Source of the DNA: Hoylesella loescheii DSM 19665 = JCM 12249 = ATCC 15930 | GTDB lineage: Bacteria; Bacteroidota; Bacteroidia; Bacteroidales; Bacteroidaceae | Assembly (NCBI RefSeq): GCF_000378085.1 | Contig: NZ_KB899216.1 | Coordinates: 62,001 to 126,000, forward strand | DNA length: 64,000 nucleotides | Reading direction: 5' to 3' | Shown: in pieces, positions 55,206 through 64,000 of the stretch | Numbering within the stretch: the first letter of the stretch is position 1 | Layout of the letters: each line of letters opens with the position of its first letter | Notes under the pieces: model-generated | Told to the model about the DNA's origin: nothing | The model's database searches: none | Seen by the model: only the letters and a program-made list of their open reading frames with translations | Translations under genes and position numbers: made by a program

Positions 55206-55213
55206 TATATTTG
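55206..55213 (+). promoter_or_regulatory. Putative -7 box (TATATTTG) upstream of the second SusCD locus
   Basis: TATATTTG matches TAnnTTTG. It is 240 bp before the ATG at 55453, so a long leader would result. No -33 element at the usual distance. Confidence 0.4.
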
Positions 55214-55452
55214 CAGTTAATATTCAAACGAAGAAGCATCTGCTTTTATGCTTTATGACACATAAACGCCCCTAATTATCATTTTTTAACCAATAAAAAG
55301 GTCGTGCATTGGAGATAGGTGCCTAACTTTACACACACTTTTAAGAAAGAAGATGAGATGCCAATTTGCGGCTTGATGCGAGTGATGAAACGCATCATCC
55401 GCACCCGATGCCCTTGAATATTATATATTTCTAACCGCTTTAAACAAACTAA

Positions 55453-56433
55453 ATGACAGCAATTACAAGAAAACTTCTTTTGGGAACGTTGCTCGCTTTT
55501 TCCTTAAGCGGCTACGCTCAGAAAAAGACAACACTCAGTGCAGAGGTTTATGGCTACAAACAAGAAATGGTTTATTTCGATTGTTTGCAGTCGCCTTTCT
55601 TCAATGCCGAGTTTCATTGCAATCCTGGCGATGAACACTTGTACTCGTTCGAGACTAAAAGTCCCGTATGCATGCTTATTAATGGACAGGTGAACGTGCT
55701 GCTGTTGCCTGGCGACAGCGTACACGCCGTGGTTCGCTACGATGGTAAACGTCCCTCGGAAGTGGTATTTAGCGGAAGCCCCAAAGCTGTGGCTGCTAAC
55801 CGCATGATGAGTAACATCGACGGGATGAAACGTCAAATGCGTTATAAGAGTCAGCTGTTGGCCTGCGTTGTGGTAGACGTGAAGCCCCAACAACGCATCG
55901 ACGACTCGCGAACATTGCTCTCGAAGGTGCAAGAAATGGTAGCTAAGGAGAAGGCTCAGCTGAGCGACGTGGCTGCCGAATACATTCTTGCTACCACCGA
56001 AGCTGCAGCATACATATCCTTTATGGAGTATCCGCAGATGTATGCAGAAACCCGAAAGACACCCATAACCGAACAAGGCATTGGCGATTATTGGAAGTTG
56101 ATGGACGGTGTAAAGACCCGTTCGGGCGAGGGAGCATTATGCAGCCCCGACTACTTAAGTTTTCTAATGCGCTATTGTTTCTACGAAAACGAGAAAAAGG
56201 CTGTTGCCAAGAAGGCTACATACGCCCTTCCCCGACAGCTTGAAGGCATGTATAAGGAATTGGCATCTTTCTATCAGGGTGCACAACGCGATGCCGTGCT
56301 TTACCAACTACTTATTAGCTTCGTGCGCAATGGTAAGGAATTGGAACGCGCCAAACCTCTTTTTGCCGAGTATAAGGCCAAATACAACGTGAATAAAGGC
56401 TATCTCGACATTCTTGAAAAGCTGATGGAATAA
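55453..56433 (+). CDS. Exported protein resembling the N-terminal part of TlpA-family proteins, no thioredoxin domain
   Basis: 326 residues; signal peptide about 1-22 (FSLSGYAQ). The beta-rich part about 25-125 (TTLSAEVYGYKQEMVYFDC, VNVLLLPGDSVHAVVRYDGK, VVFSGSPKAVAANRMM) matches the N-domain and linker commonly placed before thioredoxin in Bacteroidales TlpA-like proteins; helices follow to the end (FYQGAQRDAVLYQLLISFVRNG). The chain stops where the CxxC thioredoxin fold would begin, and no downstream frame supplies it. It leads the SusC/SusD/DUF4843/PKD locus 155 bp downstream. Function unknown. Confidence 0.72.
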   Translation: MTAITRKLLLGTLLAFSLSGYAQKKTTLSAEVYGYKQEMVYFDCLQSPFFNAEFHCNPGDEHLYSFETKSPVCMLINGQVNVLLLPGDSVHAVVRYDGKRPSEVVFSGSPKAVAANRMMSNIDGMKRQMRYKSQLLACVVVDVKPQQRIDDSRTLLSKVQEMVAKEKAQLSDVAAEYILATTEAAAYISFMEYPQMYAETRKTPITEQGIGDYWKLMDGVKTRSGEGALCSPDYLSFLMRYCFYENEKKAVAKKATYALPRQLEGMYKELASFYQGAQRDAVLYQLLISFVRNGKELERAKPLFAEYKAKYNVNKGYLDILEKLME

Positions 56434-56588
56434 GGTTGAACGCCAATATTTGCGTTCGCAAGGTTGGGTTTTACAAAGGGCGGAAAAGGGTTGTCGCCCT
56501 AGCTCTTTGTTGTCTAACGCCCATTCCAATTAGCAATCTATCCGCTTTATTAATCCAGAAACGCATCATAAACTAATCCTGCTTATCG

Positions 56589-59500
56589 ATGAGAACAACC
56601 GAAAACAACCACCAAACAGCACTTGGGTGGCTCTACATGCTATGTGCCATGTTGCTGTATGTTGCCAGTTCGAATGCCCAAAGTCAGGCACTCGACGACT
56701 GGAAGAATACGCCTGTGACACTGCGTGTAAGCAACGAGCCATTGGGAACGGTGCTCGAGAAAGTGGCGAAACAGGCCAATGCCACACTTGAATTTCAAGA
56801 AGTGGCACTTGTGGGCATTGCCCGCCCAACCACACTGAATGTAAAAGACGTACCGTTAGACAAAGTTCTGGGACGTTTGATAGGCGACCAAAACGTGCTG
56901 GTGCGCTATGAAACGGGGCGCCACATCATCATTTCGTCTTACAACAGGGATGTCGAATCCAATGAAATGCTACGCATCGAGGGCGTAGTTACGGATGCCA
57001 AAACCAACGAAACGCTGGTGGGTGCAACCGTTATGCTTACCGATGGCACTAAGTCGGGTGGCGTAAAGGGAAGCATAACCGATGTGAACGGCAAGTTTTC
57101 ACTGCAAGTTCCACGTAAGGCCTCCATCAAAGTGTCGTACATGGGTTACGAAAGCGTTTCGTTGCAGATTACCCGATCGAACCCCGGCATGAAGATTGCG
57201 CTCAAGGCCGACGGACAGATGATGGAAGAAGTGGTGGTTACGGGTATCAGCAAGCGTAGCAAGTCGAGCTTCACTGGCAACTATGTGTCGGTGAAAGGCG
57301 AAGAGTTGCGCAAGCTAAATCCCAACAACATCCTGAAAAGCTTGCAGTTTTACGACCCCAGTTTCAAGGTGCTGGAAAGCAATACGCGTGGTTCCGACCC
57401 CAATGCACAGCCCGAATTCCTTATCCGTGGAGACCAAAACCTAGGCTCAACGGCATCCCTTAACAACATGGACCTTTTGCTCGACAACGTTTCGAGCCGT
57501 CCAAATACTCCCCTCTTTGTGCTCGATGGCTTCATCGTATCAATGAGTCGTATATTGCAACTCGACCCAGAACGCATTGAAAACGTTACCATATTAAAGG
57601 ATGCAGCTGCTACAGCCATCTACGGTTCGCGAGCTTCTAACGGCGTAGTGGTTATCGAAACCAAGGTTGCACCCGATGGTGTGCTGTCTGTTAGCTATAA
57701 TGGCGGTTTAACCGTACAAACTCCCGACCTCACCGACTATAAGCTAATGAATGCGCGCGAGAAGTTGCAGATGGAATGGGATGCAGGCGTTTACAGCCCC
57801 AGTAATGATAAGAGCATGAACCGCTACAACCAGTTGTTGCGCAATGTGCTGGCTGGTGTGGATACCTATTGGTTGAGCAAGCCCCTGCGCACAGCCGTTA
57901 CGCATCGTCATTCGTTATCGGCTGCGGGTGGAACAGAGGTTTTCCGGTACAGTCTAGACCTTAATGCGGCCTTCAACCCCGGTGTGATGAAAGGTTCGGA
58001 ACAAAACACCAAGAGCCTTAATTTCAGCATGACCTATCGCAAGGAGAACGTTTCGGTAGGTGCAAGCCTTAACCTCTCGGAGAGTGGTGGCCATAATTCA
58101 CCCTACGGCTCGTTTTCAGAATACACCCGCGTAAACCCCTATTATCGTCCCACAAATGAGTTTGGAGAGTATTTGCAGCAGCTTGACAACCACACAGGTG
58201 CGGGTAGTGTGCCCATTGCCAACCCGCTTTACAATGCCAATGTGGGCATAAAAGACCTGACCAGTAACACCAACATCACGGCCAGTCTTAACCTAGAATA
58301 CCGCTTGTTGAAGAACTTACGACTCACCGAGAACCTTTCTTACATGCGCGGAATGGCACGCACGGAAAACTTCTTGCCTGCTGCCCACACCGTATTTATT
58401 ACCGAACTGGATAAGACTTTGCGTGGAAGCTATACCAAGAACACGGGTGAGATGACCTCGTGGTCGAGCAACTTGGGCTTGAACTGGAACATGGCGGTTG
58501 GCAAGCACTTATTTAGCGTGTTCGGAAACTGGACCCTAAGCGAAGACCGTAGTAACTATGTGAACCTCTCTGCCGTAGGTTATCCCGACCCGCACATGGA
58601 CGATTTCATCTTCGGAAACAAGATGACGACCAGCCCTAGTGGTTCTGAGTCTATCGCAAGATCGATGGGCCTAATCACGCAGCTATCTTATAGCTACGAC
58701 AATCGCTATTCGGTGGATGTCAATGTGAGTAGCGAAATAACCTCGCGATATGCCGATCACAACCTCACTCCTTTCTGGAGCGTTGGCGCAAGATGGAACG
58801 CTTATCGCGAAAAGTGGTTGGCTGGGCGCGTGTCTAACCTCGTGTTTAGAGCCACTTACGGTGTAACGGGTGCGCAGAACTCCAGTCCTGCCGACGCCAT
58901 CGAATATTACACGTTCAGCCAAACGATGCGTCCTTACGCTTCGTTCTCCACATTGGGCGCCGTGCTTTCGCGTCTAAACAACCCCAATATCAAGTGGACA
59001 AAGACCGACAACTTGAGCCTTGGACTTGACGTGGGCGTGTGGAAAAACCGCGTGAACCTCTCGTTCAACTATTACAACAACATCAGCCGACAGCTCTTAA
59101 CCAACTACGACCTCGCTCCCTCAACGGGTTTCGAGTCGCAGTATATCAACGCTGGCGAGCTTCAGAACCGCGGTTTCGACGCCACGCTCAATGTCATTGC
59201 CTTGCAGAATATCCGTAAGCAGTTCTATTGGACTGTGGCCTTGGGTATGAACCACAACCGAAATAAGATACGCAAGATATCCGATTACCTTCGTAAAATG
59301 AACGAAGAGCAACTTAAATCCAAGTCTGCTCCGCTGCCCGTTTACCAAGAAGGGAAGTCTACCACCACATATTACGCAGTGCGTTCGTTGGGCATTGACC
59401 CCATGACGGGTAACGAAGTGTTCCTCACTCGCAATGGAGAAAAGACCTTTAAGTGGAACGCTGCAGACAAGGTTCCCGTAGGAGATACCACTCCAAAGCT

Positions 59501-59957
59501 CAACGGAACCATCAGTTCTTCAGTCAACTGGCGAGACCTTTCGTGTACGCTTGGCTTCATTTACAAGTGGGGAGGCATCGTGTACAACCAAACCTTGGTA
59601 GACAAGATTGAGAATAGCAACATCGCTTACAACCTAGATCGACGTGCGGCAGAAGACCGTTGGCATAACCCTGGCGATGTTACGAAGTACAAAAGGATAG
59701 ACCTCAACGGGTCGCAAACGCCTGCTTCCGACCGCTTCATTATGAAAGACAATGAGCTGAGGTTGGCAAGCGTGAACGTAGGCTATCGCTTTAAGCAAAC
59801 CGACTATAAGCTGTTGAGCCGTCTCAACATTGATGTGTTGTCGCTCAACTTCACCACCAACGACCTCTTGCGCCTCTCTACGGTGAAGATGGAACGCGGT
59901 CTTGGCTATCCCTTCTCACGTTCTTACACCCTCACTTGCTCCATCATCTTTAAGTAA
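56589..59957 (+). CDS. SusC/RagA-family TonB-linked transporter with N-terminal STN domain
   Basis: 1122 residues. Signal peptide about 1-31 (YVASSNAQ). Residues about 40-115 are an STN (secretin/TonB short N-terminal) domain: VTLRVSNEPLGTVLEKVAKQANATLEF...LNVKDVPLDKVLGRLIG. Then the CarboxypepD_reg domain (about 128-205), the plug (about 210-360, with MEEVVVTGISKRSKSSFTGN and RASNGVVVIETK) and the barrel, ending FSRSYTLTCSIIFK. STN domains usually contact a FecR-type anti-sigma factor, so this transporter should report its substrate to an ECF sigma system, none of which is in the window. susD follows after 8 bp. Confidence 0.93.
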   Translation: MRTTENNHQTALGWLYMLCAMLLYVASSNAQSQALDDWKNTPVTLRVSNEPLGTVLEKVAKQANATLEFQEVALVGIARPTTLNVKDVPLDKVLGRLIGDQNVLVRYETGRHIIISSYNRDVESNEMLRIEGVVTDAKTNETLVGATVMLTDGTKSGGVKGSITDVNGKFSLQVPRKASIKVSYMGYESVSLQITRSNPGMKIALKADGQMMEEVVVTGISKRSKSSFTGNYVSVKGEELRKLNPNNILKSLQFYDPSFKVLESNTRGSDPNAQPEFLIRGDQNLGSTASLNNMDLLLDNVSSRPNTPLFVLDGFIVSMSRILQLDPERIENVTILKDAAATAIYGSRASNGVVVIETKVAPDGVLSVSYNGGLTVQTPDLTDYKLMNAREKLQMEWDAGVYSPSNDKSMNRYNQLLRNVLAGVDTYWLSKPLRTAVTHRHSLSAAGGTEVFRYSLDLNAAFNPGVMKGSEQNTKSLNFSMTYRKENVSVGASLNLSESGGHNSPYGSFSEYTRVNPYYRPTNEFGEYLQQLDNHTGAGSVPIANPLYNANVGIKDLTSNTNITASLNLEYRLLKNLRLTENLSYMRGMARTENFLPAAHTVFITELDKTLRGSYTKNTGEMTSWSSNLGLNWNMAVGKHLFSVFGNWTLSEDRSNYVNLSAVGYPDPHMDDFIFGNKMTTSPSGSESIARSMGLITQLSYSYDNRYSVDVNVSSEITSRYADHNLTPFWSVGARWNAYREKWLAGRVSNLVFRATYGVTGAQNSSPADAIEYYTFSQTMRPYASFSTLGAVLSRLNNPNIKWTKTDNLSLGLDVGVWKNRVNLSFNYYNNISRQLLTNYDLAPSTGFESQYINAGELQNRGFDATLNVIALQNIRKQFYWTVALGMNHNRNKIRKISDYLRKMNEEQLKSKSAPLPVYQEGKSTTTYYAVRSLGIDPMTGNEVFLTRNGEKTFKWNAADKVPVGDTTPKLNGTISSSVNWRDLSCTLGFIYKWGGIVYNQTLVDKIENSNIAYNLDRRAAEDRWHNPGDVTKYKRIDLNGSQTPASDRFIMKDNELRLASVNVGYRFKQTDYKLLSRLNIDVLSLNFTTNDLLRLSTVKMERGLGYPFSRSYTLTCSIIFK

Positions 59958-59965
59958 ATAGCGTT

Positions 59966-61441
59966 ATGAAGCATTTAAAATTTCCTTCCACATTATATAA
60001 GGTGTGCCAAATGGGCACATGCTTTCTGGCTTTTTCGCTTGTCACAGCTTGCTCGGGATGGTTCGATGTAAGCCCTAAGACCGACCTTAAAGCCGATGAA
60101 ATGTTCTCAAGCGAAGCCGGTTTCGAGAGCTCGCTCACAGGTATCTACCTGCTGATGACCAACCAAGGTGCATACGGAGGCAACATGTCGTTTGGCATGC
60201 TCGACCAACTGGCGCAGCAATACGACTACATCCCCGATGGAGCCAACGATCGTACGGCCATCTATAACTATGCCACTACGACCTCAGATGGCTTCCGCAC
60301 CAAGCAGAAAATTGCCCAATCGTGGCTCAAGCTCTATAATGTAATTGCCAATTGCAACAACTTCATTAAATGGCTCGACCGCAAAGGAGAGACCGTTATA
60401 CGAAATGTCAACACCCGAAACACATTCCGGGCCGAGGCACTTGCAGCAAGGGCATATTGCCATTTCGACCTGCTTAGGGCTTGGGGACCATGGAAATATG
60501 GTACGGATGCTGCGGCAGCAGATGCACCATGCATACCTTACCGCTTGGTGGCAGATAACTCCAAGCAGCCACTTTTACCCGCAAAAGAGATTGTGAAGCT
60601 AGCATTGAAAGACCTCAATGAGGCAAAAGAACTGCTGGCACACGAGAAAGGATTGCGCTTGGACAACAGCGAACGTCGCTTTCGCTTTAACTACCATGCC
60701 GTGAATGCCCTCATGGCGCGTATCTATTGCTATGCAGGCGATGCCACAAATGCCGTGGCTTGCGCGCAAGATGTGGTTGATAACAGCGGATTGACACTGT
60801 CTTCGAGTAACCAAGACGACCCCATCCTCTTCTCCGAATGTATCTGTGCGCTCAACATGTACCACCTTTCCGAAACCCTTTCGTCGCTTTGGGCAGACGG
60901 AGAGAAGTACACCACCCAATACTTTATCCGTTCAGAGCGGTTCAATAGCTACTTCGAAGTGTCGGGCGATCGTCGTGAAGACATGCGTACAAAGTCTTCT
61001 GCGTTCTACGAGCACGCTGCAGCCAAGATGGCTTTGTCGCGTAAATACAACACCAATCCAAAGGAAGCCGTACCACTGATACGTCTACCCGAGATGTATT
61101 ACATTCTCTGCGAGATGACGCCCGACCTTGCCCAAGCAGCCCGATACCTTAATATGGTGCGCAACAAGCGAGGCTATTCGCGTGCGCTCAACGTAAACTT
61201 CGCCGATGAAGCCAGTCGTATTAAGGCCTTAGACCGTGAGTTCCGTAAGGAGTTTTACGCCGAAGGGCAATACTGGTACTTCTTAAAGCGCCACGGAATA
61301 ACCGAGTTAGTCTACGATAACAGCGTTGTTTTGTCGAAAGAACGCTTCGTATTCCCGCTTCCCGATGCTGAAAAAGAATACGGCTGGACGGCTTCTCACG
61401 ATGCCGAAGCTGGTGCGAAAAAAACTCAAACCAACCCTTAA
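59966..61441 (+). CDS. RagB/SusD-family nutrient-uptake lipoprotein (second locus)
   Basis: 491 residues; lipobox VTACSGWFD (Cys30) after a long signal peptide. SusD landmarks: DVSPKTDLKADEMFSSEAGFESSLTGIYLLM, helical core with FRAEALAARAYCHFDLLRAWGPW, PLIRLPEMYYILCEM and FRKEFYAEGQYWYFLKRHG. Shorter than the mannan SusD (585) and closer to the RagB form. It pairs with the STN-containing SusC 8 bp upstream. The substrate is unknown; RagAB of Porphyromonas imports peptides, which is one possibility. Confidence 0.94.
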   Translation: MKHLKFPSTLYKVCQMGTCFLAFSLVTACSGWFDVSPKTDLKADEMFSSEAGFESSLTGIYLLMTNQGAYGGNMSFGMLDQLAQQYDYIPDGANDRTAIYNYATTTSDGFRTKQKIAQSWLKLYNVIANCNNFIKWLDRKGETVIRNVNTRNTFRAEALAARAYCHFDLLRAWGPWKYGTDAAAADAPCIPYRLVADNSKQPLLPAKEIVKLALKDLNEAKELLAHEKGLRLDNSERRFRFNYHAVNALMARIYCYAGDATNAVACAQDVVDNSGLTLSSSNQDDPILFSECICALNMYHLSETLSSLWADGEKYTTQYFIRSERFNSYFEVSGDRREDMRTKSSAFYEHAAAKMALSRKYNTNPKEAVPLIRLPEMYYILCEMTPDLAQAARYLNMVRNKRGYSRALNVNFADEASRIKALDREFRKEFYAEGQYWYFLKRHGITELVYDNSVVLSKERFVFPLPDAEKEYGWTASHDAEAGAKKTQTNP

Positions 61442-61448
61442 ACTCACG

Positions 61449-62729
61449 ATGAAAATGAAGAATAAGTTTGGATATGTCGTTGCTGTGGCCATTGGCTGCA
61501 TGCTCTCTTCCGCTTGTAAGGAAGAAACTGTACCTCTTTATGCTGCCGATGGCGATGGCGTTTATTTTAGTTACGGCACCAAAGAGGCTCTTAATGCCAC
61601 GGTAAACTTTGCCGACTCCATTCTCACCGCTCCTAAGGAGATTGGCGTTTCCTTAAAGCTCAAGTTGATGGGGCGTGATTCCGACCAGCCTAGAAGGGTG
61701 GTTCTCAAGTCCAGAGCTGTGCAGGGTGTGGCCGAAGCCACAGTGGTTTGTCCCGAAGTGGTGTTTAAACCAGGCGAGCACGATAAGACGGTGACGGTGT
61801 TGGCGCAACGTCCCTCACAGGTAGACACCACTCTTCAGGCGGAGATTTACATCGACGCCAGCGACCCCGCCTCACAGATCGGGGAGGGTATAAAAGACTT
61901 CCAAGTGTTCACCATCCATGTAAAAGAAGCTTATACCAAGCCTTCGCAATGGGATGGTATGGGTGGTTCGTACTTCGGAACTTGGTCGGCGGCTAAGCAG
62001 AAGTTGCTGGTGAAGGTCACGAAACGGAACGATTTCTACACCGAACGCGACTATTTCAAGTTCGTGCAGTGGAATCTCGCTGCCATAGATAGCCTTCGTC
62101 GCCAACAACAAGCTGCTCCGCAAACGGCCATCGATGTGGATATTCCCTTCACCAACGACAACACCTACGGCAAGCCTTGGTACTGGACATCGCTCCAAGA
62201 CACCTATCTGGGTGCCTATCAGAGTGGTTCTTTCGTGGGACTTTGCAACAGCATGGACATCACAACGGCTAACGAATATGCCCAATTAGGTGGCAATGAG
62301 GCAACGATGAAGGCCTTAAACCTGCGTGCAGTGAACCTGATGATGCAGCGATATAACACCTTTTATCTAGACGGATGGCGACAAGGCAACTCTTACAAAG
62401 GCAGTTTCTACATCCCCATGTTGCCTAACGTGGCCTACGAACTGGTTGAGCCTCAGCCCTGGAAAGACCAACAAGGCGGCAAGACGATGATAGAGAAATA
62501 CTACGGACCCTATTCTGCCGCTAAATATCGCTTTATGATAAACGTGTGGCTTGCACATAAAGGAGCCGATTTTGTACTTAATCAGATGTTCCCCGTCATG
62601 AACGAGTGGGGCGATGTACACTGGGATGCCTCGCTTGGAGGTGAAGCTGCCATCAAGGCTTGCAACAAACTGTTCCGCGAAAAGGCATCACAAGGCAGTT
62701 ACTCCTTTACGTTCCCCGTTGTGCCATAA
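61449..62729 (+). CDS. DUF4843-like lipoprotein of the second SusCD locus
   Basis: 426 residues from ATG 61449; a longer frame starting at 61326 overlaps susD by 116 bp and lacks a signal, so it is rejected. Lipobox LSSACKEE (Cys20). Residues about 25-200 show the DUF4843 pattern: GVYFSYGTKE, VSLKLKLMGRDSDQPRRVVLKSRA, VVFKPGEHDKTVTVLAQRPSQVDTTLQAEIYID. The C-terminal half is Trp/Tyr-rich (GKPWYWTSLQDTYLG). Proteins of this type regularly follow SusCD pairs and precede a PKD-like lipoprotein, and probably sit as surface accessory subunits. Function unproven. Confidence 0.82.
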   Translation: MKMKNKFGYVVAVAIGCMLSSACKEETVPLYAADGDGVYFSYGTKEALNATVNFADSILTAPKEIGVSLKLKLMGRDSDQPRRVVLKSRAVQGVAEATVVCPEVVFKPGEHDKTVTVLAQRPSQVDTTLQAEIYIDASDPASQIGEGIKDFQVFTIHVKEAYTKPSQWDGMGGSYFGTWSAAKQKLLVKVTKRNDFYTERDYFKFVQWNLAAIDSLRRQQQAAPQTAIDVDIPFTNDNTYGKPWYWTSLQDTYLGAYQSGSFVGLCNSMDITTANEYAQLGGNEATMKALNLRAVNLMMQRYNTFYLDGWRQGNSYKGSFYIPMLPNVAYELVEPQPWKDQQGGKTMIEKYYGPYSAAKYRFMINVWLAHKGADFVLNQMFPVMNEWGDVHWDASLGGEAAIKACNKLFREKASQGSYSFTFPVVP

Positions 62730-62822
62730 GGCAAGCGAGGGTATTAAGAAGGTGCGTTTGGTGCACAAAACAATAGGTGCGCCAAACGCAAATCCATAAA
62801 ATAACGTATAAATTAACTAGAA

Positions 62823-64000
62823 ATGACGAATAATATAACCATACAGGCAAAGAGTAAACATGTGAGAACGGCTCTTTGCTCGCCTTGGAAAAGCGTTGGG
62901 AGAAAGGCTGCTTGTCTTTTTCTGCTTGTTGCCGGCATGTTCTCCTCCTGCTACGAAGACAAGGGAAACTACACTTATAACTTCGATGGAATGAACGCCA
63001 TCGATACGCTTATATTCTCACCCGCTTCGGTAGAAACGCTAACGGGTCAGACCATTGAGTTCACCCAGCCGCTCACCGATGACGAAACGCACAAACGCAT
63101 TGAAGTTCAAGTGGGACAAACGTTGTTAAAAAACACCGACCATTTAGACTTCCAGTGGATTCGTTCGTTTCAGAAAGGCAAGGAAACTGTAACCGACACC
63201 GTTAAAACGAAAGGCTATCTAGATGTTGAATTGCCTGTGGGCAAGGCCACTCGTTTCACGGTACGCCTTCAAGTGCACGATCGTAGCACGGGGCTTTCAC
63301 GCTATCAGAACTTCGCAGTAGCCACTCGCCCCATCTATAAAAACAGTCTTTTCTTCCTCCATGGCAAGCCTGGTAGCGTGCAATTGGGTAATGTCGAGAC
63401 GGTAGGCTCTGTCACCAACGTGCGCAGCGATGCCTATAAGCTTATCTATAAAGAAGAGAAAAATCCCTTTGCCGATGCCTACAAGCTGATGTTTCACTAC
63501 GGGTTGGTATCCGAAGGCAGGGATTTCGTGAAGAAATGCAACTTCATGGTGTTCCTCAGTAAGGGCATAGTGAAAACCTACGACCCATTCGGCATGACAC
63601 CGCGCTTCACTGCTTACAAAGACTTTGTTGTGCCCGTGAGTGCGCAAGGCGCTTTTTTACCCGACAAAATTGGCATGACTGGCGACCCCTCCAATCAGTC
63701 TGACTTCTACTATATGCTGGGTAAAGACGGCCGTTTTCTAACCGCTCGCACCATCCCTGCTTTCAAAACGCCAGCCACCGAAGGGTCGGTCTCTAACTAT
63801 AGCGTTACCGCTGCTGCCATCACCGCAAACCATTTCGTGTTCTGGGACGGGCGTAACAACCGCTTCCTATACGTAAGCAAAGACGACGGTTACGGCATTT
63901 GGGCAGAGCAGCAGGCATATCAAGCGCAGCTAAACAACCCCGTGCTGGATGCACATGTCGATTTCTCGGGACTTAAAACCGGACTTTCGCCTGTTGGAAA
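62823..64000 (+). CDS. PKD-like family lipoprotein, 3' end outside window
   Basis: About 392 codons are visible; the gene runs off the right edge. Long N-terminal region with a hydrophobic stretch and lipobox MFSSCYEDKGNYTY; SCYEDKGNYxY is the hallmark opening of PKD-like lipoproteins in SusCD-DUF4843 loci. An Ig/PKD-like segment follows (about 60-165), then propeller-like repeats (NSLFFLHGKPGSVQLGNVETVG, DFYYMLGKDGRFLTARTIP, FVFWDGRNNRFLYVSKDDGYG). It is probably a surface binding protein of the locus. What follows, often a zinc metallopeptidase or TlpA gene in such loci, cannot be seen. Confidence 0.85.
   Translation, partial: MTNNITIQAKSKHVRTALCSPWKSVGRKAACLFLLVAGMFSSCYEDKGNYTYNFDGMNAIDTLIFSPASVETLTGQTIEFTQPLTDDETHKRIEVQVGQTLLKNTDHLDFQWIRSFQKGKETVTDTVKTKGYLDVELPVGKATRFTVRLQVHDRSTGLSRYQNFAVATRPIYKNSLFFLHGKPGSVQLGNVETVGSVTNVRSDAYKLIYKEEKNPFADAYKLMFHYGLVSEGRDFVKKCNFMVFLSKGIVKTYDPFGMTPRFTAYKDFVVPVSAQGAFLPDKIGMTGDPSNQSDFYYMLGKDGRFLTARTIPAFKTPATEGSVSNYSVTAAAITANHFVFWDGRNNRFLYVSKDDGYGIWAEQQAYQAQLNNPVLDAHVDFSGLKTGLSPVG

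Overview
The window looks like chromosomal DNA of a Bacteroidales bacterium, most probably a member of the Prevotellaceae. The grounds are: fimbrillin and SusC/SusD-type genes, a type IX secretion sortase (PorU) and its partner PorV, secreted proteins with type IX C-terminal signals, promoters of the TAnnTTTG (-7) type rather than sigma70 boxes, and almost no Shine-Dalgarno sequences. No rRNA, tRNA, CRISPR array, phage or transposase gene was recognised. The species is not assigned.

Layout. 1-2.4 kb: the 3' part of a fimbrillin-family adhesin and a tiny downstream peptide gene. 3.2-4.8 kb: a secreted endonuclease carrying a type IX signal. 5.2-13.9 kb: guaB, then an envelope-biogenesis run (two periplasmic peptidyl-prolyl isomerases, an OstA/LptA-like protein, a small membrane protein) ending in mutL. 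14.2-16.2 kb: an OmpA-family protein and a small lipoprotein. 17-20.8 kb: a TonB-dependent receptor with a propeller-like lipoprotein, a pair that resembles XusA/XusB. 21.1-30.6 kb, minus strand: a compact beta-mannan utilisation locus (SusC, SusD, surface glycan-binding protein, GH26 mannanase with an inserted beta domain, SGNH acetylesterase). 31.3-34.7 kb: a TlpA-like thioredoxin and an FAH-family enzyme, separated by 1.5 kb of repeats. 34.9-39.8 kb: porU and porV. 40.1-46.8 kb: ispF, nadK, an ABC exporter and two uncharacterised secreted proteins. 47-51 kb: a VOC protein, a PepSY membrane protein and lipA. 51.3-54.8 kb, minus strand: rmuC, pyrH, birA and yraN. 55.4 kb to the end: a second SusC/SusD locus with a DUF4843-like lipoprotein and a PKD-like lipoprotein cut by the window edge.

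How the genes fit together. PorU/PorV would process and anchor type IX cargo such as the endonuclease. The isomerases, OstA-like protein and OmpA act in building the outer membrane. The two SusCD loci and the TonB receptor are nutrient-import systems: one for mannan, one probably for peptides or another polymer, and one possibly for iron-siderophore.

The least explained content is intergenic. Five separate gaps hold arrays of 22-bp tandem units, each unit a dyad; in four the arms are TTCCA/TGGAA-like and in one they are TTGTAG/CTACAA, yet the period is the same. A second family of about 125 bp with terminal inverted repeats occurs as an inverted pair near 2.4-3.0 kb and is built into a large inverted structure at 32.8-33.2 kb. 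A third element, made of 44-bp units, flanks rmuC as near-identical inverted repeats. These are the best candidates for undescribed elements here.
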